The notes under the pieces were generated by a model. The model worked only from the letters and a program-made list of their open reading frames with translations. It had not been told where the DNA came from and ran no database searches. Shown in pieces: positions 18,049 through 27,227 of a stretch of 64,000 bases of DNA. Every line of letters begins with the position of its first letter. The stretch's first letter is position 1. This DNA is from Algoriphagus kandeliae (GTDB lineage: Bacteria > Bacteroidota > Bacteroidia > Cytophagales > Cyclobacteriaceae), in NCBI RefSeq assembly GCF_004571135.1, contig NZ_SPSB01000003.1:744001-808000 (forward strand), read 5' to 3'. The translations under genes were made by a program, and so were the position numbers.

Positions 18049-20553
18049 ATGAAAAAACCATCGACCTACCTGATATGGGCCACAGCAGGACTACTTTGCT
18101 TGGGTACTGTTCAAGCCCAAGACGTCAAGCCCACCACTGAAAAAGAATTGGTAGCCGCTGTTGAAAAACACCGGGAAATGCTGGCCAATACTCCCCTAAA
18201 AAGCTTCAAAGCCCGAAATATTGGACCAACCAATATGTCAGGACGAATTGTGGATATTGAAGTAGCCCAAAATCCAAATACCTTTTATATCGCCGCCGCC
18301 TCTGGTGGGGTTTGGAAAACAGAAGATAATGGACAATCCTTTACTCCGATTTTTGATCATCAAGGTGCATTAGGGATTGGCGACATGGCTCTCTCTCCTT
18401 CAAACAATAATATCCTTTGGGTGGGAACAGGAGAAAATAATTCCAGCCGATCCACCTATGCGGGTTCAGGAGTCTACAAATCCACCGATGCCGGAAAGAC
18501 CTGGCAGTTTATGGGTTTACCCCACTCCCAGCACATCGGCCAAATCCAAATTCACCCTACCAACCCAGACATTGTTTGGGTAGGGTCCATGGGAAGCCTT
18601 TACTCTCAAAACAAAGAACGCGGCTTATACATGACCACTGACGGGGGGAAGTCCTGGAAAAAAGTCCTTTACATTGATGACAATACTGGAATTATCGACA
18701 TCAAAGTTCATCCGGAAAATCCAGACATTCTTCTTGCCGCTTCTTGGGAGCGGTACAGACAAGCACATGATTTCATAGGAAATGGTGAGGGCTCGGCTAT
18801 TTGGCGATCAGAGGATGGGGGTAAAACCTGGAAAAAAGCAGTAGATGGTTTTCCTCAAAATGAATTTGTGGGACGAATAGGATTTGATTTTGCTCAAAGC
18901 AATCCTAACATTGTCTATGCTCTTCACGATAATCAAGGTCCTTCAGATAAAGAGCCACAGCAACCTCGAAGAAGAGGGCAGCAAGAGGAAAATCCATTGA
19001 AATTTGAAGATTTCAAGGATATGCCGGTAGAGGAAGCCTTGGGCTTGGAAGATGATCGATTGAATTCTTTTCTGCGAAGAAATCAATTTGCCTCCAAATA
19101 CACACCGGCCGAAATCAAACGTCAACTTAAAACTGGAAAAATCACAACTGCTCAAATCGCTGATTACAACAAGGAATCAAACGACGCGAATGCAGCCTTG
19201 ACCAATATTTCCATCATTGGCGCTGAAGTTTTCCGATCTGAAGACGCTGGGAAATCTTGGAAGAAAGTATCCGAGTCGGATTTGAGTCGGTTGTATAATA
19301 CCTATGGGTACTACTTTGGTGAAGTGCGAGTCAATACAGAAAATGAAGATGAAATCTTTGTTTTGGGTGTACCATTGCTCGTATCAAGAGATGGAGGAAA
19401 AAATTTCTCTCGCACCGATTCGGTAGGAAGACCGCACTCTGACCATCAGTCCATGTGGATCAATCCAAAGGATGGCAAACATATCTTGCTAGGAAATGAC
19501 GGAGGATTGTATCGAAGCTATGGAGGTGGCGCAATTTGGGATCATTTGAATACCCAAATGCCCATCTCTCAATTTTACTCCATCATGACAGACAATGCAT
19601 CTCCCTACAATGTCTATGGCGGAATGCAAGATAATGGGGTTTGGTTTGGAAGTTCTAAAAATGATCCGGCTGACCGCTGGGAATCTTTAATGGGAGGTGA
19701 TGGAATGGTTGTGGCAGTAGATACTCGAGACAATAATATTGTTTATACCGGGTTCCAATTCGGTAACTATTTCCGAATCGACAAAGCAACAGGAGACAGA
19801 AGGAGAATCACTCCCGGGCATGATATTGGTAATGACCCTAACCGCTGGAATTGGAGAACACCTGCCCGTCTGAGCCATCATAATCAGGACATCATTTACA
19901 TGGGTTCTCAATACGTATACCAAAGCTTGGATCAGGGAAGCACTTGGACCACAATTTCTCCGGATTTAACAAAGAATGAAAAAAGCGGAAATGTGCCTTT
20001 TGCCACCTTAACGGTAGTCGAAGAATCTCCGTTTGAATTCGGGACTTTGTATGCCGGAACTGACGACGGAAATGTGTGGATTACCCATAATAATGGAGGC
20101 AATTGGGAATCTTTGAATGTCGGTCTTCCAGAAGATCGATGGGTGAGTTCCATCGCCCCATCCAAGCATCAGGAAGGCGTAGTTTATATCACGCTAAACG
20201 GCTACCGATACGATGAATTCAAGACCTATGTATTCAAAAGCACCAATTATGGAAAGACCTGGACTTCCATCAAAGGAAATCTTCCGGAAGAGTCCACCAA
20301 CATCATTGTAGAAGATCACATCAATCCAAGCATTCTGTATTTAGGAACAGATCATGGATTATATGTTAGTATGGATGGTGGAAACAATTGGAACCTGTTC
20401 CAAGGGGAAATCCCGAATGTCGCCATTTATGACATGGTCATTCAGGAACGTGAAAATGATCTTGTGATCGGAACACACGGACGAAGCGTTTACATTGTGG
20501 AATTAGAACAGATCCATGAACTCGCTACTCCGACCCAAAAAGTAATGGATTAA
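18049..20553 (+). CDS. Secreted BNR/VPS10-type beta-propeller protein
   Basis: I place the start at 18049, which gives MKKPSTYLIWATAGLLCLGTVQAQ, a clean signal peptide; the in-frame ATG at 17983 lies inside the preceding terminator. The 834-residue protein carries repeated Asp-box/BNR motifs of the SxDxGxTW type, for example KSTDAGKTW, RSEDGGKTW, RSEDAGKSW and KSTNYGKTW. It therefore forms one or two sortilin/VPS10-like propellers. Similar proteins are annotated as exo-alpha-sialidase-like or glycosyl hydrolase, but no enzyme active site is evident. A charged, low-complexity insertion (about residues 305-385, with QQPRRRGQQEE) interrupts the first propeller. It ends at a bidirectional terminator. 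Confidence 0.87.
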   Translation: MKKPSTYLIWATAGLLCLGTVQAQDVKPTTEKELVAAVEKHREMLANTPLKSFKARNIGPTNMSGRIVDIEVAQNPNTFYIAAASGGVWKTEDNGQSFTPIFDHQGALGIGDMALSPSNNNILWVGTGENNSSRSTYAGSGVYKSTDAGKTWQFMGLPHSQHIGQIQIHPTNPDIVWVGSMGSLYSQNKERGLYMTTDGGKSWKKVLYIDDNTGIIDIKVHPENPDILLAASWERYRQAHDFIGNGEGSAIWRSEDGGKTWKKAVDGFPQNEFVGRIGFDFAQSNPNIVYALHDNQGPSDKEPQQPRRRGQQEENPLKFEDFKDMPVEEALGLEDDRLNSFLRRNQFASKYTPAEIKRQLKTGKITTAQIADYNKESNDANAALTNISIIGAEVFRSEDAGKSWKKVSESDLSRLYNTYGYYFGEVRVNTENEDEIFVLGVPLLVSRDGGKNFSRTDSVGRPHSDHQSMWINPKDGKHILLGNDGGLYRSYGGGAIWDHLNTQMPISQFYSIMTDNASPYNVYGGMQDNGVWFGSSKNDPADRWESLMGGDGMVVAVDTRDNNIVYTGFQFGNYFRIDKATGDRRRITPGHDIGNDPNRWNWRTPARLSHHNQDIIYMGSQYVYQSLDQGSTWTTISPDLTKNEKSGNVPFATLTVVEESPFEFGTLYAGTDDGNVWITHNNGGNWESLNVGLPEDRWVSSIAPSKHQEGVVYITLNGYRYDEFKTYVFKSTNYGKTWTSIKGNLPEESTNIIVEDHINPSILYLGTDHGLYVSMDGGNNWNLFQGEIPNVAIYDMVIQERENDLVIGTHGRSVYIVELEQIHELATPTQKVMD

Positions 20554-20560
20554 GAATCAG

Positions 20561-20586
20561 AAAGGCTGACCAAAAGGTCAGCCTTT
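20561..20586. terminator. Bidirectional terminator between convergent genes
   Basis: AAAGGCTGACC (20561-20571) pairs perfectly with GGTCAGCCTTT (20576-20586) across AAAA. It lies between the BNR protein gene and the convergent outer-membrane protein gene and can serve both. Confidence 0.85.
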
Positions 20587-20592
20587 CTTATA

Positions 20593-21192
20593 TTAAAATA
20601 TTTTAAAACCTACAGACAAAATCCATTGATTAAGCCTATTATCGGTAGTAAACGTCGAGATATTATCTGTTAAATTACTTAAGCCTCCTTCATACTTGGC
20701 ATCGATGTAAAGATTTCCTATATCAAATCCAATTCCTGCCTGATATCCTAAAGTTGCTTTTTTGAAATCTGTGTCAATCACAGTTCCAACCGAATTTTCC
20801 AGATTTGAATCAATATTAATTGAAGCGATTGGCCCTGCTTGAATTCGAAGGAATTTCAGGAATTTCACTCCTACCATCACAGGAACATCAATTCGATTGA
20901 AATCAGCCTGATATTCTTCTGTACCACTATTGCCTTGCAAATCCAAAGAAAACAGGCCGCTCGTTTGAGTAAAAAGTAATTCAGGTTGGACAAAGAACCC
21001 GGCTCCTCCCACTCTTGCGAATACCCCAAGATGATAGCCTGTTTGTGCATCTTGAGGAACAAATTCTGTGGATTTGAAATCTAATTTGGAACTACTTAAT
21101 CCAGCTTTGATTCCCACTCCAAAATTCTGAGAATAGCCTGCTATTGCTATCCCGAATACAACTAAAAACAAGGTTAATTTTTTCATAGGCAT
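20593..21192 (-). CDS. Outer-membrane beta-barrel protein, PorT-like family
   Basis: The 199-residue protein has a signal peptide ending at AGYSQ and strands with alternating residues such as NFGVGIKAGLSSSKLDF, GFFVQPELLFTQTSG and GLSNLTDNISTF. It ends in LSVGFKIF, an aromatic C-terminus typical of barrels. This is the common bacteroidotal small-barrel family (OMP_b-brl_2 type). The start is uncertain between 21192 (MPM) and 21186 (MKKLTLF); the second gives a more typical signal peptide. It appears monocistronic, with the lone receiver gene upstream. The specific role is unknown. Confidence 0.82.
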   Translation of the reverse strand: MPMKKLTLFLVVFGIAIAGYSQNFGVGIKAGLSSSKLDFKSTEFVPQDAQTGYHLGVFARVGGAGFFVQPELLFTQTSGLFSLDLQGNSGTEEYQADFNRIDVPVMVGVKFLKFLRIQAGPIASINIDSNLENSVGTVIDTDFKKATLGYQAGIGFDIGNLYIDAKYEGGLSNLTDNISTFTTDNRLNQWILSVGFKIF

Positions 21193-21261
21193 TTTGTTTT
21201 TTGAGTATTCTAAACGTCAAAACATCGAAATATGTACAAGAAGAAGCGGAAAAACTAACGA

Positions 21262-21633
21262 TCAGTTGACTTGAAACTTGGCTTTTTCCTGCGCCAATAA
21301 TCTCAAATCCGAAAAATCAGATGGTTTTGGAACTAGGGAATCAAACGGGATTTTGGTTATTTCTCGGTAATAATTCACATCTCCTGAAGTAAATCCAATT
21401 ACTGGGATACTTTTGGTTTTTCCATTGGATTTTAACTTGGCTAAAAGCTCCACTCCATCCATCACAGGCATACTGATATCGGTCAATATCACATGAAAGT
21501 CTGTACTGGATTTTAAAACCTGCAAAGCTTCTTGCCCATTTTTTGCAGTCACGACCGTATCTTCTGAGGTTTCAAAAATTCGCTTGAGAATCAAAAGATG
21601 AAGTACATCATCATCAACCAAAAGTACCCGCAT
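21262..21633 (-). CDS. Stand-alone CheY-like response regulator receiver
   Basis: The 123-residue protein is a single receiver domain. The acidic pocket is D7-D9 in LLVDDDV, the phospho-acceptor is D52 in LTDISMPVMDG, the switch threonine is T82 in GFTSGD and the invariant lysine is K103 in VPKPSD. No output domain follows. No histidine kinase is encoded nearby, so it is an orphan, perhaps a shuttle for a hybrid kinase elsewhere. It lies between a transporter with its own terminator and an outer-membrane gene, so it is likely expressed alone. Confidence 0.9.
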   Translation of the reverse strand: MRVLLVDDDVLHLLILKRIFETSEDTVVTAKNGQEALQVLKSSTDFHVILTDISMPVMDGVELLAKLKSNGKTKSIPVIGFTSGDVNYYREITKIPFDSLVPKPSDFSDLRLLAQEKAKFQVN

Positions 21634-21713
21634 AGTTTCAAAATTAGGTTCTTGTTTTTCAACTGAAATAATCGTTCCAAAAAATTAAAAAGCAACAAAA
21701 ACCCATAAAAAAA

Positions 21714-21737
21714 GGCTGTCTTTTTAGAAAGACAGCC
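21714..21737 (-). terminator. Intrinsic terminator of the NSS transporter gene
   Basis: GGCTGTCTTT (21714-21723) pairs perfectly with AAAGACAGCC (21728-21737) across a four-base loop. Read on the minus strand it is followed by a seven-base T-run, 26 nt after the transporter stop codon. Confidence 0.85.
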
Positions 21738-21762
21738 CTTAAATCGAGTATGTGGTCGAATT

Positions 21763-23148
21763 TTATGCAGCTTGAGGAGCTCCAAACAATCCTACCATAT
21801 TCAATATCAACAAGATGATGACGATTGGACAAACCCACTTGATAAAGAAGATCCAGCCTTTTCTATAAACGCCCTGAAACTTAGGAGCACCCATTGCTAA
21901 TTCATCAGCAAAGTCACCAATTTTCTGAGCCCATCCTGTGTAAAGAGAAAGCATCAAACAGATCACAATCACCGCGAATGTTCCGAAGATAAAGTCCATT
22001 GCCCCGAAGAAACCTTCGATTGGATTGCTCAAGAAATTAAATCGAATCTCTGCGAAGAAGTTACCTGGAATAGAAGACAAAGCAGATGGAATAGACATCA
22101 ACATGGCAGCGATACCAACTACCCAAGTGGCTTTGGTTCTGTTCCACTTCCTATCGTCAATTAGATACGAAACCGGTACTTCCAACATGGAAATAGTAGA
22201 GGTCAAAGCCGCTACCATCAATAGTAGGAAGAACAAAGCTCCAATTACACTTCCACCAGGCATTGCATCAAATACGCGAGGCAATACATCAAAAACCAAT
22301 GCAGGACCTGCTGCAGGATCTTTTCCTGGCAACAAGGCAAACAAGGCTGGGAATACCATCAAACCGCCCAAAAGAGCAACCATGGTATCCATACCCGCAA
22401 TCCATCCTGAGGACTGAATAATGTTAGATTCTTTAGGCAAATACGAACCGAAAGTAATCATCAAACCCCATCCTACAGACATGGAGAAGAAAGCCTGACC
22501 CAGTGCCTGAAGAATTACCGTTCCATTAATTTTTGAGAAATCAGGATTCAAATAATACTGAATACCAGCTTCTGCACCCTCCAAAGTCACGGATCGTCCA
22601 GCAATGAAAATGATGATGATAAACAGAATAGGCATCAAGAATTTTGCTGCCTTCTCAATTCCTCCAGAAACACCTCCCAATACAATCAGGATGGTGATTA
22701 AAATGAAGAAAAAGGTAAGAGGAATTACATACAATGGGGTTTGTACAAAATCCTCGAAATTCACTGGAATATTGATGATTTCTGTAACAATGTAACCCAC
22801 TGTCCATCCGGCAATTACCGAGTAGTAGCTAAAAACAAAAAAACAGACCATCACACAAAGGACGCCTGCTAATTGCCAGAATTTATTACCCCCTGTATCT
22901 CGGATCGCTCCAATTGGGTTTTTACCGGATTTTCTACCCAATGCGATTTCATTGAAAAGCAAAGGCAAACCAATGAAAAGAACACAAATCAGGTAAACAA
23001 AAACGAAGGCTCCTCCTCCATTTTCACCTGTGAGGTAAGGGAATCTCCAAATATTTCCTAAGCCTACTGCTGAACCAGCGGCTGCCATGATGAACCCTAG
23101 ACTAGAGCCAAATTGTCCCCTAGAATCAGGACTTGCACTTACTGCCAT
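21763..23148 (-). CDS. Sodium-dependent transporter, NSS/SNF family
   Basis: The 461-residue membrane protein starts with the SNF signature GFIMAAAGSAVGLGNIWRFPYL in transmembrane segment 1, which contributes the sodium sites and the unwound substrate site. About twelve membrane helices can be read, for example AFVFVYLICVLFIGLPLLF and WIFFIKWVCPIVIILLI. Members import amino acids or related compounds with sodium. The substrate cannot be assigned. It lies 40 nt downstream of the rmlD-like gene and could be a distal member of that operon, but it has its own terminator. Confidence 0.92.
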   Translation of the reverse strand: MAVSASPDSRGQFGSSLGFIMAAAGSAVGLGNIWRFPYLTGENGGGAFVFVYLICVLFIGLPLLFNEIALGRKSGKNPIGAIRDTGGNKFWQLAGVLCVMVCFFVFSYYSVIAGWTVGYIVTEIINIPVNFEDFVQTPLYVIPLTFFFILITILIVLGGVSGGIEKAAKFLMPILFIIIIFIAGRSVTLEGAEAGIQYYLNPDFSKINGTVILQALGQAFFSMSVGWGLMITFGSYLPKESNIIQSSGWIAGMDTMVALLGGLMVFPALFALLPGKDPAAGPALVFDVLPRVFDAMPGGSVIGALFFLLLMVAALTSTISMLEVPVSYLIDDRKWNRTKATWVVGIAAMLMSIPSALSSIPGNFFAEIRFNFLSNPIEGFFGAMDFIFGTFAVIVICLMLSLYTGWAQKIGDFADELAMGAPKFQGVYRKGWIFFIKWVCPIVIILLILNMVGLFGAPQAA

Positions 23149-23188
23149 AGATAATGCGAATGTTAAATTTTTGGGAAATAACTGCTTT

Positions 23189-24109
23189 TTAAGAGCTGGC
23201 TAAGATAATTTGTTTTGCCAAAATACCAATTGCCGCTCGGAAAGTTTTCGGTTCAAAACCCAACTCCTTTCGGGCTTTTTCAATTTTAAACCCTGTTCGA
23301 AGAGGTCTTTTGGCCGGCTGAACAAATCGGGTAGAGTCTGATTCCTGAATGAGACTTTTATCCAATCCAAAGAAATCGGCTGTCTGCATTGCCATTTGAT
23401 AAGGAGTCAAAAAATCGGGCCCAGAAATATTGAAAACACCTTCCGCTCCCTTCTCAGCGATCAAAATACACCCTTCGGCTAAGTCCTCCGCTAAGGTTGG
23501 GGTTCGATATTGGTCATTAACCACTTGGATAGTTTTTCCATTCTCCAAACTCTCCTTTACCCAAAGAACAATGTTTGTCCTGCTCAAACCAGGAGAAATC
23601 CCAAATACCAAAACGGTGCGGGCAATAGCCCATTTTAAGCCTGATTGCTTTACTAATTCTTCTGCCTCTAACTTGGTTTGCCCATAATAATTGACAGGTG
23701 CAGGGGACTCATCTTCAGTCAAAGGACCTTCCTCTCCTGAGAAAATAAAATCTGTGGAAACGAAAATGAAATGAGGTTGGAAGCTTTGCGAAGCATCCAA
23801 AAGATATTTGGTTGCAAGTACGTTAGCTCGATAGCAAGCTTCCTGATTTTGCTCACAGACATCCACATGGGTCATCGCTGCTCCATGAACGATGATATCT
23901 GGCTTATATTTTCCGAGTGTTTCGTTTACGGCTTTTTGATCTTCAATATCCAGAGAAACATATTCAAAATCCGCCTCCTTCAATCGGCATGGCCCTCTCC
24001 CGCTTCCGATGATTTCAAAGCTATCTTTTTCAAGAAGGCGATGAATGAGCTTTTGGCCAAGCAATCCATTGGCCCCGGTGATGAATATGCGAGGTTTATT
24101 TTTCGTCAT
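23189..24109 (-). CDS. SDR-family sugar-nucleotide reductase, RmlD-like
   Basis: The 306-residue protein has the NAD(P) motif ITGANGLLGQKL near the N-terminus, HGAAMTHVDVCE as the RmlD-type substrate loop and the catalytic YxxxK as YYGQTKLEAEE. These match dTDP-4-dehydrorhamnose reductases and related extended SDR enzymes. No rmlA, rmlB or rmlC is in the window, so true rhamnose synthesis is uncertain and a general sugar-nucleotide reductase or epimerase remains possible. It is the last gene of the glmU-like to rmlD operon and overlaps the cyclophilin gene by 14 nt. Confidence 0.83.
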   Translation of the reverse strand: MTKNKPRIFITGANGLLGQKLIHRLLEKDSFEIIGSGRGPCRLKEADFEYVSLDIEDQKAVNETLGKYKPDIIVHGAAMTHVDVCEQNQEACYRANVLATKYLLDASQSFQPHFIFVSTDFIFSGEEGPLTEDESPAPVNYYGQTKLEAEELVKQSGLKWAIARTVLVFGISPGLSRTNIVLWVKESLENGKTIQVVNDQYRTPTLAEDLAEGCILIAEKGAEGVFNISGPDFLTPYQMAMQTADFFGLDKSLIQESDSTRFVQPAKRPLRTGFKIEKARKELGFEPKTFRAAIGILAKQIILASS

Positions 24110-24941
24110 TTAATCGGTATCCAAATTCACGTTCAATTTGAGCTGGACTCATTTTTTCTACACGAACTGTCATATAGATCGGTTCTATGGGCTTGTCACG
24201 GGCACCTCGAGGCTCTTGTGCAATTTTTTCAGCAACTTCCAATCCTTGGATTACCTCGCCAAAAACAGTGTACTCCCCATCCAAATGCGGAGTGCCTCCA
24301 ACGGTGGTGTAGGCTTCCAATTGTTCTGCAGTCATATCCTTGGTCAATTTAAGATTAAGTGACTGCTCAATTTCATCTCGCTTGGACAAAATCAGTCGAG
24401 TCAAAGAATCAAATTCCTGCAATTCATACAATTGATTGTATGCCTGACGAAGGGAATCCTGACTTTGCAATTGCACGTACTGCATGAATGCTGTCTGTAG
24501 CTTTTGCATATCTGTGGTCAGTGCCAACTCATCGTATACTTCACCTAAAACAATGTAAAACTGGGAACCACTTGATCTTCTCTCTGGATTGATGGAATTT
24601 CCCTGTCTGGCAGCTGCAATCATTCCTTTTTTATGGAAATGATTTGGAAGAATCTCGGCAGGCAGAGTTGGCCAATCTTCCGCCGGCATGCCTTCTTTGG
24701 TAAATACATCTCCACCCTGCACCATGAAGTTGGGGATCACTCTATGAAACTCAGTTGAGTCAAATCGACCTGCTTCAGCTAATTCCAGAAAATTAGATTT
24801 GTGTGCTGGAGTATCATCAAAAAGTACTGCTACGATTTCTCCATAGCGGGTATCAATCCGAATGACTTGTTCTTTTTGGCCTGCACAACCTAAAAACCCC
24901 ACCAAAATCAGGGACCATAGAAAATTCAGTTTCCGACTCAT
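24096..24941 (-). CDS. Cyclophilin-type peptidyl-prolyl isomerase lipoprotein
   Basis: The 281-residue protein has a lipobox ending at the cysteine in LVGFLGCAGQ, so it is probably periplasmic and membrane-anchored. The cyclophilin core includes the catalytic arginine segment EFHRVIPNFMVQGGD, SGSQFYIVLG and HLDGEYTVFGEVIQG. An insertion of about 80 mostly helical, charged residues (around 133-213) separates the last two core blocks. The enzyme should assist folding of exported proteins by proline isomerisation. It overlaps hemC by 4 nt and the rmlD-like gene by 14 nt. Confidence 0.9.
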   Translation of the reverse strand: MSRKLNFLWSLILVGFLGCAGQKEQVIRIDTRYGEIVAVLFDDTPAHKSNFLELAEAGRFDSTEFHRVIPNFMVQGGDVFTKEGMPAEDWPTLPAEILPNHFHKKGMIAAARQGNSINPERRSSGSQFYIVLGEVYDELALTTDMQKLQTAFMQYVQLQSQDSLRQAYNQLYELQEFDSLTRLILSKRDEIEQSLNLKLTKDMTAEQLEAYTTVGGTPHLDGEYTVFGEVIQGLEVAEKIAQEPRGARDKPIEPIYMTVRVEKMSPAQIEREFGYRLNDEK

Positions 24942-25873
24942 GCGTTTAATTTTGACTTAATATCCACTAAAATTTCTTTTCCACCAGCTTCTAGAACCTG
25001 CTGTGCTAACTGTTCTCCCAACTTTTCAGGCTTTTCTTTTTCACCCCGAACTTCAATACAAATTCTTTGTTTTCCGTCTAAGCTTACAATACCTCCCTTT
25101 AAGTGGAGATTTTTCGCTTTTTCAGAAGCCAGAGCAAAGACCGGGATGCTACATCCACCCTCCAAAACTCGGAGATAAGCCCGCTCGGCACGAAGCAAAT
25201 AGGAAGTCCTCAAATCATTACAAGCTTCCACAATTTGATTTCGAATTTCGGAATCAAGATTTTTTGAGGATTCGATAGCAACAGATCCCTGACCAACAGC
25301 TGGAATAAATTCTTCCAAAGAAAGGTTTTCTACAATCTTTTCATCGTATCCCATTCGATGAACTCCAGCGTATGCCAGTAAAAGCGCATCACACAAGCCT
25401 TCTTCCATTTTTCGGATTCGAGTTTGGAGATTCCCTCGAACTTCGACGGTCTTGATGTGAGGATAAAAATGCTTAAGCGTGGCAACCCGACGAGTAGAGG
25501 AAGTACCTAATACCAAAGGCTTGCCGGAATCTTTTAATGAAATGTCACTTTGATTGGAAAGCAGAACATCATGAGCCTGCTCGCGTTTAGTAAAAGCAAT
25601 GATTTCGAAGTCTTCTGGCAAATTGGACTGCATATCCTTAGCTGAATGCACAGCAATATCAATTCTGCCATCCAGCAATTGGTCTTCCAATTCCTGGGTA
25701 AACACTCCTTTGCTACCAATCTTTGAAATGGACACATCCAAAATCTGATCACCCTTGGTATCGATGATGATGATTTCAGATTCAAGGCCGGCATTTTTCA
25801 ATAAATCCTGCACATGATAAGCCTGCCAAAGTGCGAGCTTACTTCCTCTCGTTCCGATTTTTATTTTTCTCAT
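24938..25873 (-). CDS. hemC: Porphobilinogen deaminase (hydroxymethylbilane synthase)
   Basis: The 311-residue cytosolic enzyme starts with [14 protein letters not shown], the family N-terminus. It contains the catalytic aspartate region in [14 protein letters not shown], the arginine block [12 protein letters not shown] with RGNLQTRI, and the dipyrromethane cofactor cysteine in GGCSIPVFA. It polymerises four porphobilinogen molecules to hydroxymethylbilane in haem synthesis. It overlaps rimK upstream and the cyclophilin gene downstream by 4 nt each. The other haem genes here, hemE and hemB, are at separate loci. Confidence 0.97.
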   Translation of the reverse strand: MRKIKIGTRGSKLALWQAYHVQDLLKNAGLESEIIIIDTKGDQILDVSISKIGSKGVFTQELEDQLLDGRIDIAVHSAKDMQSNLPEDFEIIAFTKREQAHDVLLSNQSDISLKDSGKPLVLGTSSTRRVATLKHFYPHIKTVEVRGNLQTRIRKMEEGLCDALLLAYAGVHRMGYDEKIVENLSLEEFIPAVGQGSVAIESSKNLDSEIRNQIVEACNDLRTSYLLRAERAYLRVLEGGCSIPVFALASEKAKNLHLKGGIVSLDGKQRICIEVRGEKEKPEKLGEQLAQQVLEAGGKEILVDIKSKLNA

Positions 25874-26778
25874 TGCTCCGCTCCCCTTTTAGGAGACTTC
25901 TTCTGCACTCCTTCTTCGATAAATTTTATTATTGTTCCGGCGATATCGATTCCTGTCGCTTTTTCAATTCCTTCCAAACCTGGAGAACTGTTCACCTCCA
26001 AAATCAATGGCCCTCTAGAAGATTGTAACATATCCACACCTGCCACATCCAACCCCAAAGCTTTGGCAGCTCCCAAGGCTGCGGCACGCTCAGCGCGGCT
26101 CAATTTGATGACTGTTGCTTTGCCTCCTCGATGTAGGTTGGATCGAAACTCCCCTTCAGCTCCTTGCCTTTTCATTGCTCCTACTACTTTCCCATTCACT
26201 ACAAAAGCACGAATATCTGCTCCTTTAGCTTCCTTGATGAATTCTTGAACAATAATTCGAGCTTTCAAACCATGAAAAGCCTCAATCACAGATTGACCAG
26301 CTTTTTTGGTCTCTGCCAAAACCACTCCCAAGCCCTGAGTGCCTTCCAATAATTTGATAATAAGCGGAGCTCCACCTACATGCTCGATAATCTGCTTTTC
26401 TCCTCCTTTAGAAAAATTCGTAAATGCCGTTTTAGGCATTCCCAGTCCAGCTTTAGAAAGAATCTGTAAGCTTCTAAGCTTATCTCTGCTTCGCACAATA
26501 GCTTGTGAATTATTGGCAGAAAAAGCTCCCATCAGCTCAAATTGCCGAACAACAGCAGTTCCATAGAAAGTCACTGAAGCACCGATTCGGGGAATGATCG
26601 CATCAATATCTGTAAGGTTTTGGCCTTTGAAAATGATAGAAGGCCCCTCTTGTTCAATAATCAAATCACAAATGCTATGATCAACTACCAAAGCCTCATG
26701 GCCTGCAGCTTGGATCGCTTCTACCAACCGGCGGGTAGAGTATAAATTTGAGTTTCTAGAAAGGACTGCGATCTTCAT
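25870..26778 (-). CDS. rimK: Ribosomal protein S6--L-glutamate ligase
   Basis: The 302-residue ATP-grasp enzyme begins [21 protein letters not shown], as RimK does. ATP-grasp features are [37 protein letters not shown] and the metal-binding [13 protein letters not shown]. RimK adds glutamate residues to the C-terminus of ribosomal protein S6, altering translation. The next gene upstream encodes the retropepsin-like partner RimB, 2 nt away, which supports the assignment. It overlaps hemC by 4 nt. Confidence 0.93.
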   Translation of the reverse strand: MKIAVLSRNSNLYSTRRLVEAIQAAGHEALVVDHSICDLIIEQEGPSIIFKGQNLTDIDAIIPRIGASVTFYGTAVVRQFELMGAFSANNSQAIVRSRDKLRSLQILSKAGLGMPKTAFTNFSKGGEKQIIEHVGGAPLIIKLLEGTQGLGVVLAETKKAGQSVIEAFHGLKARIIVQEFIKEAKGADIRAFVVNGKVVGAMKRQGAEGEFRSNLHRGGKATVIKLSRAERAAALGAAKALGLDVAGVDMLQSSRGPLILEVNSSPGLEGIEKATGIDIAGTIIKFIEEGVQKKSPKRGAEQ

Positions 26779-26780
26779 AG

Positions 26781-27227
26781 CTAGGCCTGATTATAATTTT
26801 TTGAAAGATTAATTTGATCCACATCTACTAGGAATCTGCCTTTGAGGATTTTTCTTCCCAGGAGGATGGAATTTTTCATTTTGGAGCGATCTGTTAGAGT
26901 AAATTCTGCGATATAACGCTCACCTGCCAGATGAATTTCTGTTTCGATCAGGTAGCGAATTTCTGCCTGACCAAAGGAATTTTTGACTTTTTTCTCTCGA
27001 AAATTCTCAAATACTAATTCCTCTCCGGTGAATTTCCGATGTCCCGGCATTAGTATTTCGAAGACTAGTTGATTCTTTCCATTTCGATTTTCCACCCGGA
27101 TATTTTCTGCATGAATAGCGCTGGTATAGGCTCCCGTATCTACTTTGGCCCATACCTTGGAAAGATGGAGTCCAGGAAGACTAATTCTTTCCTTTCGACC
27201 GATGATTTTTTTAGGCTGCTTTTGCAT
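26781..27227 (-). CDS. rimB: Retropepsin-like aspartic protease, RimB-type
   Basis: The 148-residue protein has the aspartic-protease motif DTGA in [14 protein letters not shown] near residue 31, in a single retropepsin-like fold with ILLGRKIL near the end. It belongs to the RimK-associated ATP-dependent zinc protease/RimB group (formerly DUF785). In Pseudomonas RimB trims the glutamates that RimK adds to ribosomal protein S6. The operon order rimB-rimK here fits that role. It overlaps the end of holB by 17 nt. It acts in the cytosol, as no signal peptide is visible. Confidence 0.87.
   Translation of the reverse strand: MQKQPKKIIGRKERISLPGLHLSKVWAKVDTGAYTSAIHAENIRVENRNGKNQLVFEILMPGHRKFTGEELVFENFREKKVKNSFGQAEIRYLIETEIHLAGERYIAEFTLTDRSKMKNSILLGRKILKGRFLVDVDQINLSKNYNQA

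Noticed and set aside
22025..22417. 130-residue plus-strand frame inside the NSS transporter gene
   Set aside because: It is antisense to a clear membrane transporter and has the residue bias of a shadow frame.
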